A stretch of 64,000 nucleotides of DNA from Planococcus salinarum. GTDB taxonomy: Bacteria; Bacillota; Bacilli; Bacillales_A; Planococcaceae. Positions 9,502-18,459 of the stretch are shown here, one piece after another. Every line of letters begins with the position of its first letter. Positions within the stretch are counted from its first letter, which is position 1. The translations under genes were made by a program, and so were the position numbers. Location of the stretch: the NCBI RefSeq assembly GCF_007004625.1, contig NZ_VIFV01000014.1:1-64000 (forward strand), given 5' to 3'. The notes under the pieces were generated by a model that was given only the letters and a program-made list of their open reading frames with translations, was not told the origin of the DNA and did no database searches.

Positions 9502-10665
9502 ATGCAAAGTGAAAAAGATCGCATATTGGATATGGTGGAAAAAGGAACGATTACGGCGCGTGAAGCAGTGGAGCTATTGAAGGCGATTGATGGTGGGGGC
9601 GGTTCATCGCGGGATTCCTCTTATCGGGAAGATAATGCCCGCCGTGACAAACGCGGAAAACGCGGATTCTTCAGACCCGAAGATATGGTCAAGAAAATCT
9701 CGAAAAACGTATCAAGAGATTTTTCGAAAAACGTTTCAAACGATATCAATGACTTTGGCGACCGGATGATGCAATTCATGCAGAGCTCAGTCGGCAAATT
9801 AAAAACGATGGAATTCGATTCTCCGTTCGGTGAAGCCTATCACTTCAATGAGAGCTTTACGGAAGAAGGAGTCGAGGTCACTTCTGTGATTGCGGATATC
9901 GCAAACGGACAGCTTGAAATCTATCCTTCCCAGGACGACACGCTGCGCGCTGAATGCACGGTGAAAGCTTACCGCGCAGAATCGGCTGAACAGGCACACC
10001 GCGATTTCATGGACAAGTTCATCTTTATCGCTGATGACAATAAACTTCGCATCATCAGTGAGTTGAAAACAACGCAGGTGAACGTGGTTCTCTATGTTCC
10101 TGCAAAACAATTCGATCAGGTGACTGTACGCCTGTTCAATGGTGGCTTTGTGATGAAACGCATTGATGCGTCGCTGTTGAAAGTGAAAACAGCAAACGGC
10201 AAAATCGAATTGAAGAACAGTGAATTCGATGATGCGGAACTGGAAACTGCAAATGGTGCGATTCAGGTGCAGGACGTTAAAGGGAAAGTGCTCGAAACCG
10301 AAACATTAAACGGCCGCATTTATGTGGATGGCGATATTCAAACGATCGAGACGAAATCGCTGAATGGCAATGTTGTTGTCACTTCCCGCTGCAAAGAAGC
10401 ACGGAAAGTGGAAGCGAAGACGCTGGCGGGGAATGTGGAATTATACATCCCTACCCATCTGCCTTTGAAAGGGCAGGTATCTTCCAATCTCGGCAAAATG
10501 GACGTATTATTATCCGATGTTGACCATGTCCATGAACAGGGACAATTCATGCAGAAAACTGTCCGCTTTTCGAAAGAGGACGGTATAGCGACTGCGGCAC
10601 CAATGCTCGTTTACGGCGAAACAAAAACAGGCTCAGTCCTGGTACGCTACCTGACAGTAGAATAA
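9502..10665 (+). CDS. DUF4097 family beta-strand repeat protein (YvlB-like)
   Basis: The 387-residue protein starts with a helical segment (EKDRILDMVEKGTITAREAVELL), also found in the SHOCT-like N-terminus of B. subtilis YvlB. A basic, low-complexity linker follows (about 36-60), then a long repetitive beta-helix-like region in which short units containing NG or NGK recur (TANGKIEL, TANGAIQV, TLNGRIYV, SLNGNVVV, TLAGNVEL). No signal peptide is visible. The ATG at 9502 follows GAGGAGG; an upstream in-frame ATG at 9484 precedes that site and is unlikely. yvlB also follows uvrA in B. subtilis and belongs to an envelope-stress regulon there; the molecular function is unknown. Confidence 0.85.
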   Translation: MQSEKDRILDMVEKGTITAREAVELLKAIDGGGGSSRDSSYREDNARRDKRGKRGFFRPEDMVKKISKNVSRDFSKNVSNDINDFGDRMMQFMQSSVGKLKTMEFDSPFGEAYHFNESFTEEGVEVTSVIADIANGQLEIYPSQDDTLRAECTVKAYRAESAEQAHRDFMDKFIFIADDNKLRIISELKTTQVNVVLYVPAKQFDQVTVRLFNGGFVMKRIDASLLKVKTANGKIELKNSEFDDAELETANGAIQVQDVKGKVLETETLNGRIYVDGDIQTIETKSLNGNVVVTSRCKEARKVEAKTLAGNVELYIPTHLPLKGQVSSNLGKMDVLLSDVDHVHEQGQFMQKTVRFSKEDGIATAAPMLVYGETKTGSVLVRYLTVE

Positions 10666-10671
10666 AACAAA

Positions 10672-10704
10672 CAAAAGCGGGCGCATAAATTGCGTCCGCT
10701 TTTG
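10672..10704 (+). terminator. Terminator after the YvlB-like gene
   Basis: The hairpin AAAAGCGGGCGCA / TGCGTCCGCTTTT has a short AAAT loop. It is almost identical to the terminator at 11090-11126, on the other side of the B1-A1 repeat pair. Confidence 0.85.
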
Positions 10705-10729
10705 CTTGTTGAAAGAGATACAAGTAAAC

Positions 10730-10861
10730 CGATATTCCGCAAAACAGCTTCGCTTGCCTGGGGGCTCGCGCTGAGCTAACTCGTGCTCGTTTCACTTCGC
10801 CCGAGTGGATCTCAGCACTTCGATTGGTCCCCTGGGCGTCTTCGCTGTTTTGCTCCATATC
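10730..10861 (+). repeat. Family-B palindromic repeat, copy B1
   Basis: This is a large imperfect palindrome: GATAT-TCC-GCAAAACAGC at the left end pairs with GCTGTTTTGC-TCC-ATATC at the right. Inner stems are GGGG/CCCC, GCTGAG/CTCAGC and ACTCG/CGAGT. It is followed after 87 bp by family-A copy A1. Intergenic DNA from 10666 to 11141 contains no credible gene. Confidence 0.8.
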
Positions 10862-10948
10862 TCAGAATGTCTTCTAAAAGAGGCTTATTCTTATTTGTTT
10901 TTTTAAAAGAAGACACTCCAATTCTAAAGAGAACTGGAATGAAGCGTC

Positions 10949-11048
10949 AGACGGCGACTCCTGCGGGAACTAGAGCGTGTCCTAAGACCCCGCAGGTAGC
11001 GAAGCGGACGAGGAGGCTTAGGCCGCTCCCCGCGGAAAGCGTCCGTCT
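10949..11048 (+). repeat. Family-A palindromic repeat, copy A1
   Basis: The core is CTCCTGCGGG ... GACCCCGCAGG ... GAGGAGGCTTAGGCC ... CCGCGGAAAGCG. The terminal stem is AGACGG (10949-10954) with CCGTCT (11043-11048), a sequence different from the stems of the other copies but equally complementary. Confidence 0.8.
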
Positions 11049-11089
11049 AAAGCGAAGTGATTAGAGAAGTGAAAAAATTTTTTAGATAT

Positions 11090-11126
11090 GAAAAAGCAGG
11101 CGCATAAATTGCGCCCGCTTTTTTTG
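11090..11126 (-). terminator. Terminator of the Yip1-family gene
   Basis: The stem AAAAGC(A/G)GGCGC with its complement has an AAAT loop and a T7 tail. It lies directly past the stop of the minus-strand gene. Confidence 0.85.
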
Positions 11127-11141
11127 GTTCAATGATTGGCA

Positions 11142-11756
11142 TCAGATCAGAAACATGAAAAGGCCGATTCCGACAAGGATCGAAAGCACAATCATAATGC
11201 CGACCAGTGTCATGATCACCGCAAAGCCACGCATGCTGGAGAAGCCGTGCACCACACCGATGGCTTTTGAAGCAATAAAAAGCGACCAGACAGCAGCAAT
11301 TGCAATCAGCAATGTTAACAGCAAATACGCACCTAATGGTATCGAAGTTAAACTGAATTCGGCGGGAGCTGCAAAGAAACGCTCCCCATAAAGCAGTACA
11401 TAGATTACCACTACCGGCAATACAAAAATCTGGGGAACCATTGTAGGTCCGATGGCAATCGCCATGTCGCGCACCTTGCCATGGCCGCCATATAATTTTC
11501 CAATGCCCGTATACAGAAGTGAATTCAGGCCCATATTGAGAAATCCGCTGAAGACTCCGGCAATTAATATCCCAATAACCCACAGCGGAAGGGATAGATC
11601 CTGGAACCAACCGGAATCCTGTAAAGTTGTCAGGACCCCGCCGATTCCCGCAATGCTGACGAGAAGCATCGAATAGCCAAGTTTATTGTGCTTGATAAAT
11701 TGTCGGACAGTTTCTTTCGGCTGCGTCCAAACGGATAAAAACGGATTTAATTCCAT
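11142..11756 (-). CDS. Yip1-family integral membrane protein
   Basis: This 204-residue membrane protein has a short cytoplasmic N-terminus (MELNPFLSVWTQPKETVRQFI) typical of bacterial Yip1-domain proteins, followed by about five hydrophobic segments (LLVSIAGIGGVL, LWVIGILIAGVFSGF, IFVLPVVVIYVLLYG, YLLLTLLIAIAAVWSLFI, VIMTLVGIMIVLSILVGIG). Bacterial members have no established function. The ATG at 11756 follows GGGGGAAG; an upstream extension to 11825 has no ribosome binding site. The gene is monocistronic. Confidence 0.8.
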   Translation of the reverse strand: MELNPFLSVWTQPKETVRQFIKHNKLGYSMLLVSIAGIGGVLTTLQDSGWFQDLSLPLWVIGILIAGVFSGFLNMGLNSLLYTGIGKLYGGHGKVRDMAIAIGPTMVPQIFVLPVVVIYVLLYGERFFAAPAEFSLTSIPLGAYLLLTLLIAIAAVWSLFIASKAIGVVHGFSSMRGFAVIMTLVGIMIVLSILVGIGLFMFLI

Positions 11757-11859
11757 GTTGCTTCCCCCAATGTCTATTGCATACAATAGAATTTCCTCTA
11801 TATGTAAAATTGTACCATATCGCATGTAGAGAAAAAAGATGAAGATGAAAGAATAGTTA

Positions 11860-11887
11860 AAAAAAGCAAGCAGGGAAACTGCTTGCT
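11860..11887 (-). terminator. Terminator of the DUF1801 gene
   Basis: On the minus strand GCAAGCAG, loop, CTGCTTGC is followed by T6, just past the stop codon. Confidence 0.85.
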
Positions 11888-11889
11888 GT

Positions 11890-12318
11890 TCATTCGGGTT
11901 TAGCGGGATAGAGTTCCTGCAAAAAACTGATTGATCGATGGATGAGTTTAATCAGGACAGCCTCATCAATGTCATCGACTTTATTGATATAGACGCAGCC
12001 CTTGCCGGAAGTGTGTTTGCCGAAATCATTCAGCAATTCCTGCCGTGCCTGGTCTCCCGTCGCGAAATACAGGCTGATTTTTGCTTTGCGCGGCGAAAAT
12101 CCGACCAGCGGAGCGTCTCCTTCATGGCCAGTCGGGTAAATATAATGGTAGGAACCGAAACCGATGATGCTGGCTCCCCACATCTTCGCCTGATAACCGG
12201 ATGCAGTCTCGAAGATTTCGAGTAAACGATAGGCATCTTCACGCTTTTTAGGGTTGTCGACATTCTCTATGAATTCAATGACATCAGCATCAGTTTCTTT
12301 TGTTTTTTGCTCGTACAT
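11890..12318 (-). CDS. DUF1801 domain-containing protein
   Basis: The 142-residue cytoplasmic protein has the DUF1801 (YdhG-like) pattern: MWGASIIGFGSYHYIYPTG, GFSPRKAKISLYF near the middle, and GKGCVYINKVDDID with a C-terminal helical tail. These proteins share a fold with iron-chaperone-like YdhG/Frataxin-type proteins, but their role is not established. GAGGGATTTTGG precedes the ATG. It is a single gene with its own terminator, divergent from hprK across a 311-bp gap. Confidence 0.85.
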   Translation of the reverse strand: MYEQKTKETDADVIEFIENVDNPKKREDAYRLLEIFETASGYQAKMWGASIIGFGSYHYIYPTGHEGDAPLVGFSPRKAKISLYFATGDQARQELLNDFGKHTSGKGCVYINKVDDIDEAVLIKLIHRSISFLQELYPAKPE

Positions 12319-12629
12319 CCAAAATCCCTCTTTTCAGTTTTATTGGTGTTGGCATCAAACACTGCAGGATCGGGTAATTTCTCTTAGTTTTATTTTAGCA
12401 GATAGACCACAGGATATTTGTGTGTAATGATAATATCCTTCCGTCAGCCAGTGATTTTTTGCAGGAGAGTTCTTATCAATAAACCTGGCTGTCGGGGAAT
12501 GGGAAGGAAAAGAGGTTGCATTTGCTTTAATTTGAAAATTTCCATGTTAAAATAATAACATTAATGCTTCAAAACAAGCGGAAAGCAAGATATTCCAGGG
12601 TTTTCGCAAATGAGGAATGAGGGAAAAAG
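12319..12629. other. Divergent intergenic region between the DUF1801 gene and hprK
   Basis: No gene, RNA or family A/B repeat is visible here. The hprK-proximal half contains AT-rich promoter-like text (TTGCTT, 17 nt, TGTTAA near 12527-12555), but no clear consensus promoter. Confidence 0.5.
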
Positions 12630-13556
12630 ATGGGGCAGGTAACAACAAAACAGGTGATGGAAACATTTGAACTGAACTTGATCAGCGGCGAAGAAGGAAT
12701 TGGCCGTCATATACCGATCAGCGATATTTCAAGACCGGGACTCGAAATGGCAGGTTATTTCACCCATTATCCGGCAAACCGGGTGCAGTTGCTTGGAAAG
12801 ACCGAACTTTCATTTTTCGCGATGCTGGATGCCGCAGACCGGAAAGATCGAATGATGAAGTTATGTACCGATGATACACCAGCCATCATCGTCTCACATG
12901 ACGAGAAAGTACCGCAGGAATTGATCGATGCGTCTGCTAGACGACACGTCCCGGTTATGAGCACCAAAATGTCAACGACCCGTTTTTCGAGTCTGCTGAC
13001 AAATTATCTGGAAAGTCAACTGGCGCCGACTACAGCAATTCATGGTGTGCTGGTTGATATTTATGGCGTCGGCGTATTGATAACAGGAAAAAGCGGCGTC
13101 GGTAAAAGTGAGACGGCATTGGAACTGGTCAAAAAAGGGCATCGCCTTGTTGCCGATGATTGCGTGGAAATCCATCAGGAAGGGGAGAATACACTGGTCG
13201 GACATCCACCAAAATTGATCGAGCACCTGCTTGAAATTCGGGGTGTCGGCATTATCGACATCATGACATTGTTTGGTGCGAGTGCGGTCCGGACTTTCAA
13301 ACGGATTTCATTGGTCATCGATCTGGAACTGTGGGATGCCGAGAAGACGTATGATCGACTGGGATTGGAAGAAGAAAAAATGCGGATCATTGACACGGAC
13401 TTAACGAAGTTGACCATTCCGGTCCGCCCGGGGCGAAACTTATCGGTTATAATTGAAGTTGCTGCCATGAATTACCGCTTGAAACGGATGGGCGTCAATG
13501 CAGCCGAAGAGTTTTCGAAACGCCTGGACGATGTAATCTCTATGGATTCAAACTAA
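12630..13556 (+). CDS. hprK: HPr kinase/phosphorylase
   Basis: HprK phosphorylates Ser46 of HPr and Crh in response to fructose-1,6-bisphosphate and removes it with phosphate, setting CcpA-dependent catabolite repression. The 308 residues have Walker A GKSGVGKS (153-160), the catalytic HG at 138-139 (IHGVLV), and the family signature [26 protein letters not shown] precedes the ATG. The target Crh is encoded 16 kb downstream with an intact Ser46. First gene of the hprK-lgt-yvoD-ppaX-yvoF cluster, in the B. subtilis order. Confidence 0.97.
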   Translation: MGQVTTKQVMETFELNLISGEEGIGRHIPISDISRPGLEMAGYFTHYPANRVQLLGKTELSFFAMLDAADRKDRMMKLCTDDTPAIIVSHDEKVPQELIDASARRHVPVMSTKMSTTRFSSLLTNYLESQLAPTTAIHGVLVDIYGVGVLITGKSGVGKSETALELVKKGHRLVADDCVEIHQEGENTLVGHPPKLIEHLLEIRGVGIIDIMTLFGASAVRTFKRISLVIDLELWDAEKTYDRLGLEEEKMRIIDTDLTKLTIPVRPGRNLSVIIEVAAMNYRLKRMGVNAAEEFSKRLDDVISMDSN

Positions 13557-13575
13557 AGGAATGGAAGGTGCAGAA

Positions 13576-14421
13576 ATGATTTCAGTTTTAGGGTCAATTG
13601 ATCCGATTGCATTCAGCCTGGGACCAATTGATGTTCATTGGTACGGCGTAATTATTGCAACCGGAATCGTAATCGCTTTTTTAGTGGGCCAGCAGGAAAT
13701 GGTCAAAAGGGGATTACATCCGGAATTTTTGACGGATCTGCTGATCTGGGCAGTACCGCTCGCAATTGTCGGGGCAAGAATCTATTATGTGATGTTTGAG
13801 TGGGATAATTATAAAGATAACCCGGGCGAGATCTTTGCAATCTGGAACGGAGGATTGGCGATCCACGGAGCGCTGATCATGTCTGTGATTGTGGCCTATA
13901 TCTTTACAAAAAGACGCAATACACCATTTTTAAAAGTGGCGGACATTCTGGCGCCGAGTATCCTGATCGGCCAGGCAGTTGGACGATGGGGGAATTTCAT
14001 TAATCAGGAAGCGCATGGCGGAGAAGTGTCGAGAGCGTTTCTCGAAAATCTTTTCATACCGGACTGGATTATCAATCATATGTACATAGACGGTGCCTAT
14101 TATCATCCGACTTTCCTGTATGAATCCCTTTGGAGCCTTGTCGGCATCATCATTTTGCTCTTGTTGCGCAAAGTTAACCTGGTACGCGGAGAAATGTTTT
14201 TCTTCTATATGATATGGTATTCCGTCGGCCGGTATTTCATCGAAGGAATGCGGACAGACAGCCTTTATGTAGTGGGAGATCTGCGGGCTGCCCAACTGGT
14301 TTCAATCCTTGCGATCATCATCGCTGTTACGCTGATCATCTATCGTCGGACAACAATAAAGAATCCACCGAGATATCTGGACAAACCGACGAAACAAAAA
14401 AAGAAACAAAAAAAGAAATAA
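13576..14421 (+). CDS. lgt: Prolipoprotein diacylglyceryl transferase
   Basis: Lgt moves diacylglycerol from phosphatidylglycerol to the lipobox cysteine of prolipoproteins in the membrane. The 281-residue protein has seven predicted membrane helices, the NGGLAIHG motif, and the Lgt signature GRWGNFINQEAHGG. The C-terminus is strongly basic (KQKKKQKKK). The ATG at 13576 is preferred because GGAAGGTG lies upstream; the earlier ATG at 13561 would sit only 4 nt past the hprK stop without a spaced ribosome site. Confidence 0.95.
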   Translation: MISVLGSIDPIAFSLGPIDVHWYGVIIATGIVIAFLVGQQEMVKRGLHPEFLTDLLIWAVPLAIVGARIYYVMFEWDNYKDNPGEIFAIWNGGLAIHGALIMSVIVAYIFTKRRNTPFLKVADILAPSILIGQAVGRWGNFINQEAHGGEVSRAFLENLFIPDWIINHMYIDGAYYHPTFLYESLWSLVGIIILLLLRKVNLVRGEMFFFYMIWYSVGRYFIEGMRTDSLYVVGDLRAAQLVSILAIIIAVTLIIYRRTTIKNPPRYLDKPTKQKKKQKKK

Positions 14422-14463
14422 AACCTCTTGTGTATTTCCCAAATAGAAAGAAGAGATAAAAGA

Positions 14464-15399
14464 ATGTCGACTTTGAAAAATGGCCTGAAAGCAGGCCTCA
14501 AAACCACCTGGTCTTTAGGGAGAATCATTTTTCCGATTACACTTTTGGTAACGATGCTGCAATTTACGCCGGTTTTGCCTTTCATAATTGACCTGCTGGC
14601 TCCGGTCATGGGGATATTCGGCTTGAGCGGGGATGCGGCAATCCCTCTGGTTTTAGGGAATGCGTTAAATCTCTATGCCGGAATCGCCGGCATTCTGTCG
14701 CTCGAATTGACAGTCAAAGAAGTGTTCATACTGGCAGTTATGCTGTCATTTTCGCATAACATGTTTATTGAGACGGGTGTAGCGCTGAAAGTTGGCGTGA
14801 AGCTTTGGGTGGTGCTGGTCGTCCGTTTCGGGCTGGCGGCATTGTCCGGCATCATCATCAATCTGGTGTGGTCGGGCGGCAGTGAAATCGCACAGTACGG
14901 ATTTACTCCGGAAGTGGCTGCTGCACCGGAAGGCTGGCTGGCGATCTTTCTGCTTGGACTGGAAAAAGCCGGTTTTGGTGTTCTTCAGCTGGCCATGATC
15001 GTCATACCGCTGATGCTGGCCATCCAGATTTTAAAGGATACGAAATACCTGAACCGGATTTCCGATATGATGGGTCCACTGACGCGCCTGCTTGGGGTTC
15101 AGAAAAACGCTTCGCTGACATTGGCATCCGGCTTGATCTTCGGGCTGGCGATGGGAGCGGGCGTAATGATTCAGGCAGTGCAGGAAGACGGTGTCAGCAA
15201 AAAAGATGCGACGCTTGCCTTTATTTTCCTTGTAGCCTGCCACGCGGTTGTTGAGGATACCCTGATTTTCATCCCACTGGGCATCCCGATATGGCCATTA
15301 TTGGCAATACGCATCGTTACTGCGCTGGTATTGACAATATTCATCTCCTATCTATGGCGCAGATCCGAAGAAAACCGGAAGGAAGTGCTCTCTGCATGA
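14464..15399 (+). CDS. Nucleoside recognition (Gate) domain membrane protein, YvoD-like
   Basis: The 311-residue membrane protein contains two copies of the nucleoside-recognition/Gate type helix bundle (GLKTTWSLGRIIFPITLLVT and the later GVLQLAMIVIPLMLAIQILK). Other hydrophobic segments run through LNLYAGIAGILSL and the C-terminal LLAIRIVTALVLTIFISYL. Relatives such as SpmA/SpmB and FeoB carry this domain, but a transport substrate is not established. The ATG at 14464 follows AAGAAGAGAT. Its stop overlaps the ppaX start (ATGA). It has the position of yvoD in B. subtilis. Confidence 0.85.
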   Translation: MSTLKNGLKAGLKTTWSLGRIIFPITLLVTMLQFTPVLPFIIDLLAPVMGIFGLSGDAAIPLVLGNALNLYAGIAGILSLELTVKEVFILAVMLSFSHNMFIETGVALKVGVKLWVVLVVRFGLAALSGIIINLVWSGGSEIAQYGFTPEVAAAPEGWLAIFLLGLEKAGFGVLQLAMIVIPLMLAIQILKDTKYLNRISDMMGPLTRLLGVQKNASLTLASGLIFGLAMGAGVMIQAVQEDGVSKKDATLAFIFLVACHAVVEDTLIFIPLGIPIWPLLAIRIVTALVLTIFISYLWRRSEENRKEVLSA

Positions 15400-16049
15400 A
15401 TAAAAACATAACGACGCTCTTATTTGATTTTGATGGAACACTGTTGAATACCAATGAATTGATCATCCATACATTTTCAACGGTGCTCGACAGGCATTTT
15501 CCCAACAGCTATGGAAGAGAAGACATTATGGAGTTTATCGGCCCCTCGTTAAAACAGACGTTCGAATCCATTGCCCCTTCAAGAACGGAAGAACTGATCA
15601 AAGAATACCGTGAGCTGAACCTGGCACTTCACGATGAGATGGTTTCGGTTTATGACGGTGTGGAAGAAACACTATATCTTCTCAAGAACAGAGGCATGAA
15701 GATGGCCATTGTATCCACAAAAAAAAGAACGACTATCCTTCATGGCCTACGTCTCATGGGTGTGTCGGAATTGTTTGATACAGTTATCAGCCTGGATGAT
15801 GTCGAACATCCGAAGCCGAACCCGGAACCGATACTAAAAGCGCTGACGGAATTAGCATCGAGTGCTTCAGAATCATTGATGATCGGTGACAATTCCCATG
15901 ATATAGAAGGTGGGAAGAATGCGGGTGTCCGGACGGCAGGAGTCGCCTGGTCGGCCAAAGGCGAAGAATTCCTCTCTACGTTCAACCCGGATTATATGCT
16001 GCAGCACATCAGCGACCTGTTGGATTTGGTGAAAGTGGAAAAGGTATGA
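15396..16049 (+). CDS. ppaX: Pyrophosphatase PpaX
   Basis: PpaX is a HAD-family phosphatase that hydrolyses pyrophosphate, recycling PPi released by the phosphorylase reaction of HprK. The 217 residues show HAD motif I DFDGTLLNT (11-19), motif II in AIVSTKK, and motifs III/IV in HPKPNPEPI and IGDNSHDIEGG. Length matches the 216 residues of B. subtilis PpaX. The ATG at 15396 overlaps the preceding stop, and the next gene overlaps its own stop, so the three genes are translationally coupled. Confidence 0.93.
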   Translation: MNKNITTLLFDFDGTLLNTNELIIHTFSTVLDRHFPNSYGREDIMEFIGPSLKQTFESIAPSRTEELIKEYRELNLALHDEMVSVYDGVEETLYLLKNRGMKMAIVSTKKRTTILHGLRLMGVSELFDTVISLDDVEHPKPNPEPILKALTELASSASESLMIGDNSHDIEGGKNAGVRTAGVAWSAKGEEFLSTFNPDYMLQHISDLLDLVKVEKV

Positions 16050-16567
16050 GAAGAACAGAGCACCATTATGTGACCGGTCCGAATTCATTGTGGCACGTAT
16101 ACAAGACGGTACCTTTTTGGAAAGTTGCAAAAAACTTCACCGTCATCCAGACAGCCCGTTACACACCGTTTCTGCCCATGAAAAATTGGCTCTATAAAAA
16201 TTTTCTCGGCATGAAAATCGGAGAGCATTCGTCGTTCGCTTTGATGGTTATGCTTGATGTCATGTTTCCCGAGCGCATTTCAGTCGGAAAAAATTCAGTG
16301 ATCGGATACAATACCACTATCCTGGCACATGAATATCTCATTGAAGAATACAGACTGGGTGATGTCGTCATCGGCGACCGGGTCATGATCGGAGCGAACA
16401 CTACAATCCTGCCGGGTATCAGCATTGGAGACGGGGCAATCGTATCAGCTGCAACGCTTGTCCATAAGGACGTGCCGGCTGGAGCATTTGTCGGGGGCAA
16501 CCCGATGCAGGTTATTTACACAGCAGCACAAATGGCGGAGCGCCAAGAAGGATCCCGAGGGCAATAG
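16046..16567 (+). CDS. Hexapeptide-repeat acyltransferase, YvoF-like
   Basis: This 173-residue left-handed beta-helix acyltransferase has repeating hexapeptide units (ISVGKNSVIGYNTTI, VVIGDRVMIGANTTI, ISIGDGAIVSAATLV, VPAGAFVGGNP). These are typical of maltose, galactoside and chloramphenicol-type acetyltransferases using acetyl-CoA. An N-terminal helical part (about 1-55) is shared with B. subtilis YvoF. The start ATG overlaps the ppaX stop. A terminator overlaps its last codons. The acceptor substrate is unknown. Confidence 0.85.
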   Translation: MRRTEHHYVTGPNSLWHVYKTVPFWKVAKNFTVIQTARYTPFLPMKNWLYKNFLGMKIGEHSSFALMVMLDVMFPERISVGKNSVIGYNTTILAHEYLIEEYRLGDVVIGDRVMIGANTTILPGISIGDGAIVSAATLVHKDVPAGAFVGGNPMQVIYTAAQMAERQEGSRGQ

Positions 16568-16584
16568 CTTTCGGGATTTTTTCC
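16551..16584 (+). terminator. Terminator of the hprK cluster
   Basis: The stem ATCCCGA / TCGGGAT is followed by T6. It overlaps the last codons and stop of the acyltransferase gene. Confidence 0.8.
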
Positions 16585-16590
16585 TTATTC

Positions 16591-16620
16591 TTGACCTTCG
16601 CCTGGGAAATGCGATAAAAT
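16591..16620 (+). promoter_or_regulatory. Promoter of the his operon
   Basis: TTGACC, an 18-nt spacer and TAAAAT lie 61 bp upstream of hisZ and directly after the preceding terminator. Confidence 0.75.
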
Positions 16621-16624
16621 AATA

Positions 16625-16654
16625 TTACTTTATTACATTAGCGAACTAAAGTAA
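16625..16654 (+). promoter_or_regulatory. Inverted repeat at the his operon transcription start (possible operator)
   Basis: TTACTTTA (16625-16632) and TAAAGTAA (16647-16654) are perfect 8-bp inverted arms around a 14-nt centre. They sit 5 bp past the -10 box, where a repressor would block initiation. No T-box or leader peptide is present upstream of hisZ. The protein that would bind it is not known. Confidence 0.45.
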
Positions 16655-16680
16655 AATATCCATAAATAGGAAGTGATTTT

Positions 16681-17844
16681 ATGTTGATTCAGATGTTCGA
16701 AAAACCACTGGGCATGCGGGATGATTTTCCTTCAATCGTAAAAAGAAAGTCTAAGCTCAGCGCAGCGGGTATACAAATAATGGAGCAATACGGCTACGAA
16801 ATGCTCCAGACACCAAGTCTGGAATATTACGAGACAATCGGCAAAATCTCAGCTATTGCAGATAACCAACTTTTTAAGCTATTGGACAATCAGGGACAGA
16901 CGCTTGTTCTGCGACCGGATATGACTTCTCCGATAGCAAGGGTTGCCGCTTCAAAATTGCTGAAAGAAAAAATGCCGGTGAGGCTCGGCTATTATTCAAA
17001 CGTCTTCCGGGCACAGTTACGGGAAGGCGGACGACCGGCAGAATTTGAACAGATGGGCGTCGAACTGATCGGCGATGAATCCCTCTATGCAGATGCGGAG
17101 GTCATTCTTCTGGCTACTGAAATTCTCCGTAAACTTCGTGTGGAGTCCGGCAGAATTGTAATTGGCCATACCCAGCTTCTCCAGCAGGTACTGCGCGGAT
17201 ATGGGCTGGAGGAAGCAGTTATTGAAAAACTACGCTCCGAAATGGTGGCAAAAAACAAGGTGGCATATGAAAATCTGATTGAAAGTCTTGCAATCCGTCC
17301 TGATGCCAAAAAGGCTCTTCAAAAGATGATGAACGCAACCCGCCTTGAAGAATGGAAAGACTGGATCGATGAAACCGATGAGATCCAGCTTTCGTTATAC
17401 GAAGATATGTTCAAGCTGAAAGCGATTTTGGACCGCAATGGCCTCGAGGAATTTGTCACATATGATCTTTCCTTTACCAGCCATATGACTTATTACACCG
17501 GCATGGTGTTTGAGATTTATGGGGAAGGCAGTGGTTTTCCATTAGGCAATGGAGGGCGCTACGACGGATTGATGAAGCAGTTTGGATTGCATGTCGGTGC
17601 CACAGGTTTTGGCCTGCGTGTCGACCGGCTCCTTGAAGCAATGCCGGCAGAAACGGAACAATTGCAGCAAGCATTGATTCTGTTTAATGAAGAAAATGAG
17701 GAAAAAGCGCAAGCGGAGGCGAAGAAGATGAGGGAGTCTGGTTTGACGGTAACTCTACAATTTGCTCCCGCGGTAAAAGCTCAAAACGAATTCAGCTCGC
17801 TTTTCAGCAAGGTGATTCGACTGGATGGTGAAGAAAATGGATAA
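16681..17844 (+). CDS. hisZ: ATP phosphoribosyltransferase regulatory subunit HisZ
   Basis: HisZ is a catalytically inactive paralogue of histidyl-tRNA synthetase that forms an octamer with the short-form HisG, making the first histidine-pathway enzyme active and feedback sensitive. The 387 residues contain class II synthetase motifs ([24 protein letters not shown], motif 2 YYSNVFRAQ, and motif 3-like [12 protein letters not shown]) and lack the anticodon-binding domain. GGAAGTG precedes the ATG. It is the first gene of the his operon. Confidence 0.95.
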   Translation: MLIQMFEKPLGMRDDFPSIVKRKSKLSAAGIQIMEQYGYEMLQTPSLEYYETIGKISAIADNQLFKLLDNQGQTLVLRPDMTSPIARVAASKLLKEKMPVRLGYYSNVFRAQLREGGRPAEFEQMGVELIGDESLYADAEVILLATEILRKLRVESGRIVIGHTQLLQQVLRGYGLEEAVIEKLRSEMVAKNKVAYENLIESLAIRPDAKKALQKMMNATRLEEWKDWIDETDEIQLSLYEDMFKLKAILDRNGLEEFVTYDLSFTSHMTYYTGMVFEIYGEGSGFPLGNGGRYDGLMKQFGLHVGATGFGLRVDRLLEAMPAETEQLQQALILFNEENEEKAQAEAKKMRESGLTVTLQFAPAVKAQNEFSSLFSKVIRLDGEENG

Positions 17845-18451
17845 GTTAACAATCGCAATGCCGAAAGGCCGGATTTTTGAAGAAGCATATGAATTACTGG
17901 TGCAGGCAGGTTTTGATTTGCCTGAGGAATTGGATGATTCCCGTAAACTGATTGTGGAAGCCCCGAACGAAGGCTTCCGATTTATTCTGGCGAAACCGAT
18001 GGATGTGCCGGTATATGTCGAACACGGTGTAGCCGACATCGGCATTGCAGGAAAAGATGTCCTGCTGGAGCAAACGAGGGATATCCATGAATTATTGGAT
18101 CTCAATATCAGTCGCTGCTACATCGCGACTGCCGGACTGCCGGATACGAAAATTGACATAATGACACCGCGAATTGCGACGAAATATCCGGAAGTGGCTT
18201 CTCAGTTTTTCCGCAGCCGCGGTGAACAGGTGGAAATCATCGAGCTTAATGGGTCCATAGAGCTTGCGCCCATGATCGGATTGGCGGAACGCATTGTGGA
18301 CATAGTATCAACAGGCAAGACCCTGAAAGAAAATGGATTGGTTGAATACGATAAAATTGTGGACATCACTTCACGGCTCATTGCCAACCCGGTAAGTTTT
18401 CGCTTGAAACAACAGCGGATCGAGGAAATCGTGGAGCGATTGAGAAAGTAG
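17837..18451 (+). CDS. hisG: ATP phosphoribosyltransferase, short form
   Basis: HisG condenses ATP with PRPP to phosphoribosyl-ATP, the committed step of histidine synthesis. At 204 residues it is the short form that needs HisZ, which is present next door. Conserved pieces are [52 protein letters not shown] and [10 protein letters not shown]. The ATG at 17837 overlaps the hisZ stop by 8 nt and lies behind GGTGAAG; it aligns with the B. subtilis start. Confidence 0.95.
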   Translation: MDKLTIAMPKGRIFEEAYELLVQAGFDLPEELDDSRKLIVEAPNEGFRFILAKPMDVPVYVEHGVADIGIAGKDVLLEQTRDIHELLDLNISRCYIATAGLPDTKIDIMTPRIATKYPEVASQFFRSRGEQVEIIELNGSIELAPMIGLAERIVDIVSTGKTLKENGLVEYDKIVDITSRLIANPVSFRLKQQRIEEIVERLRK

Positions 18452-18459
18452 GCGAAAAT

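Noticed and set aside
10547-11064. Reading frames of about 90-100 codons over the repeats (also at 26010-26351, 39394-39750, 63349-63564)
   Set aside because: They translate the family A/B palindromes in several frames at every copy, which is expected from the repeated DNA and not from a gene.
11047-11610. 187-codon minus-strand frame
   Set aside because: It overlaps the Yip1-family gene in another frame; the Yip1 frame has a good ribosome site, membrane helices and a terminator.
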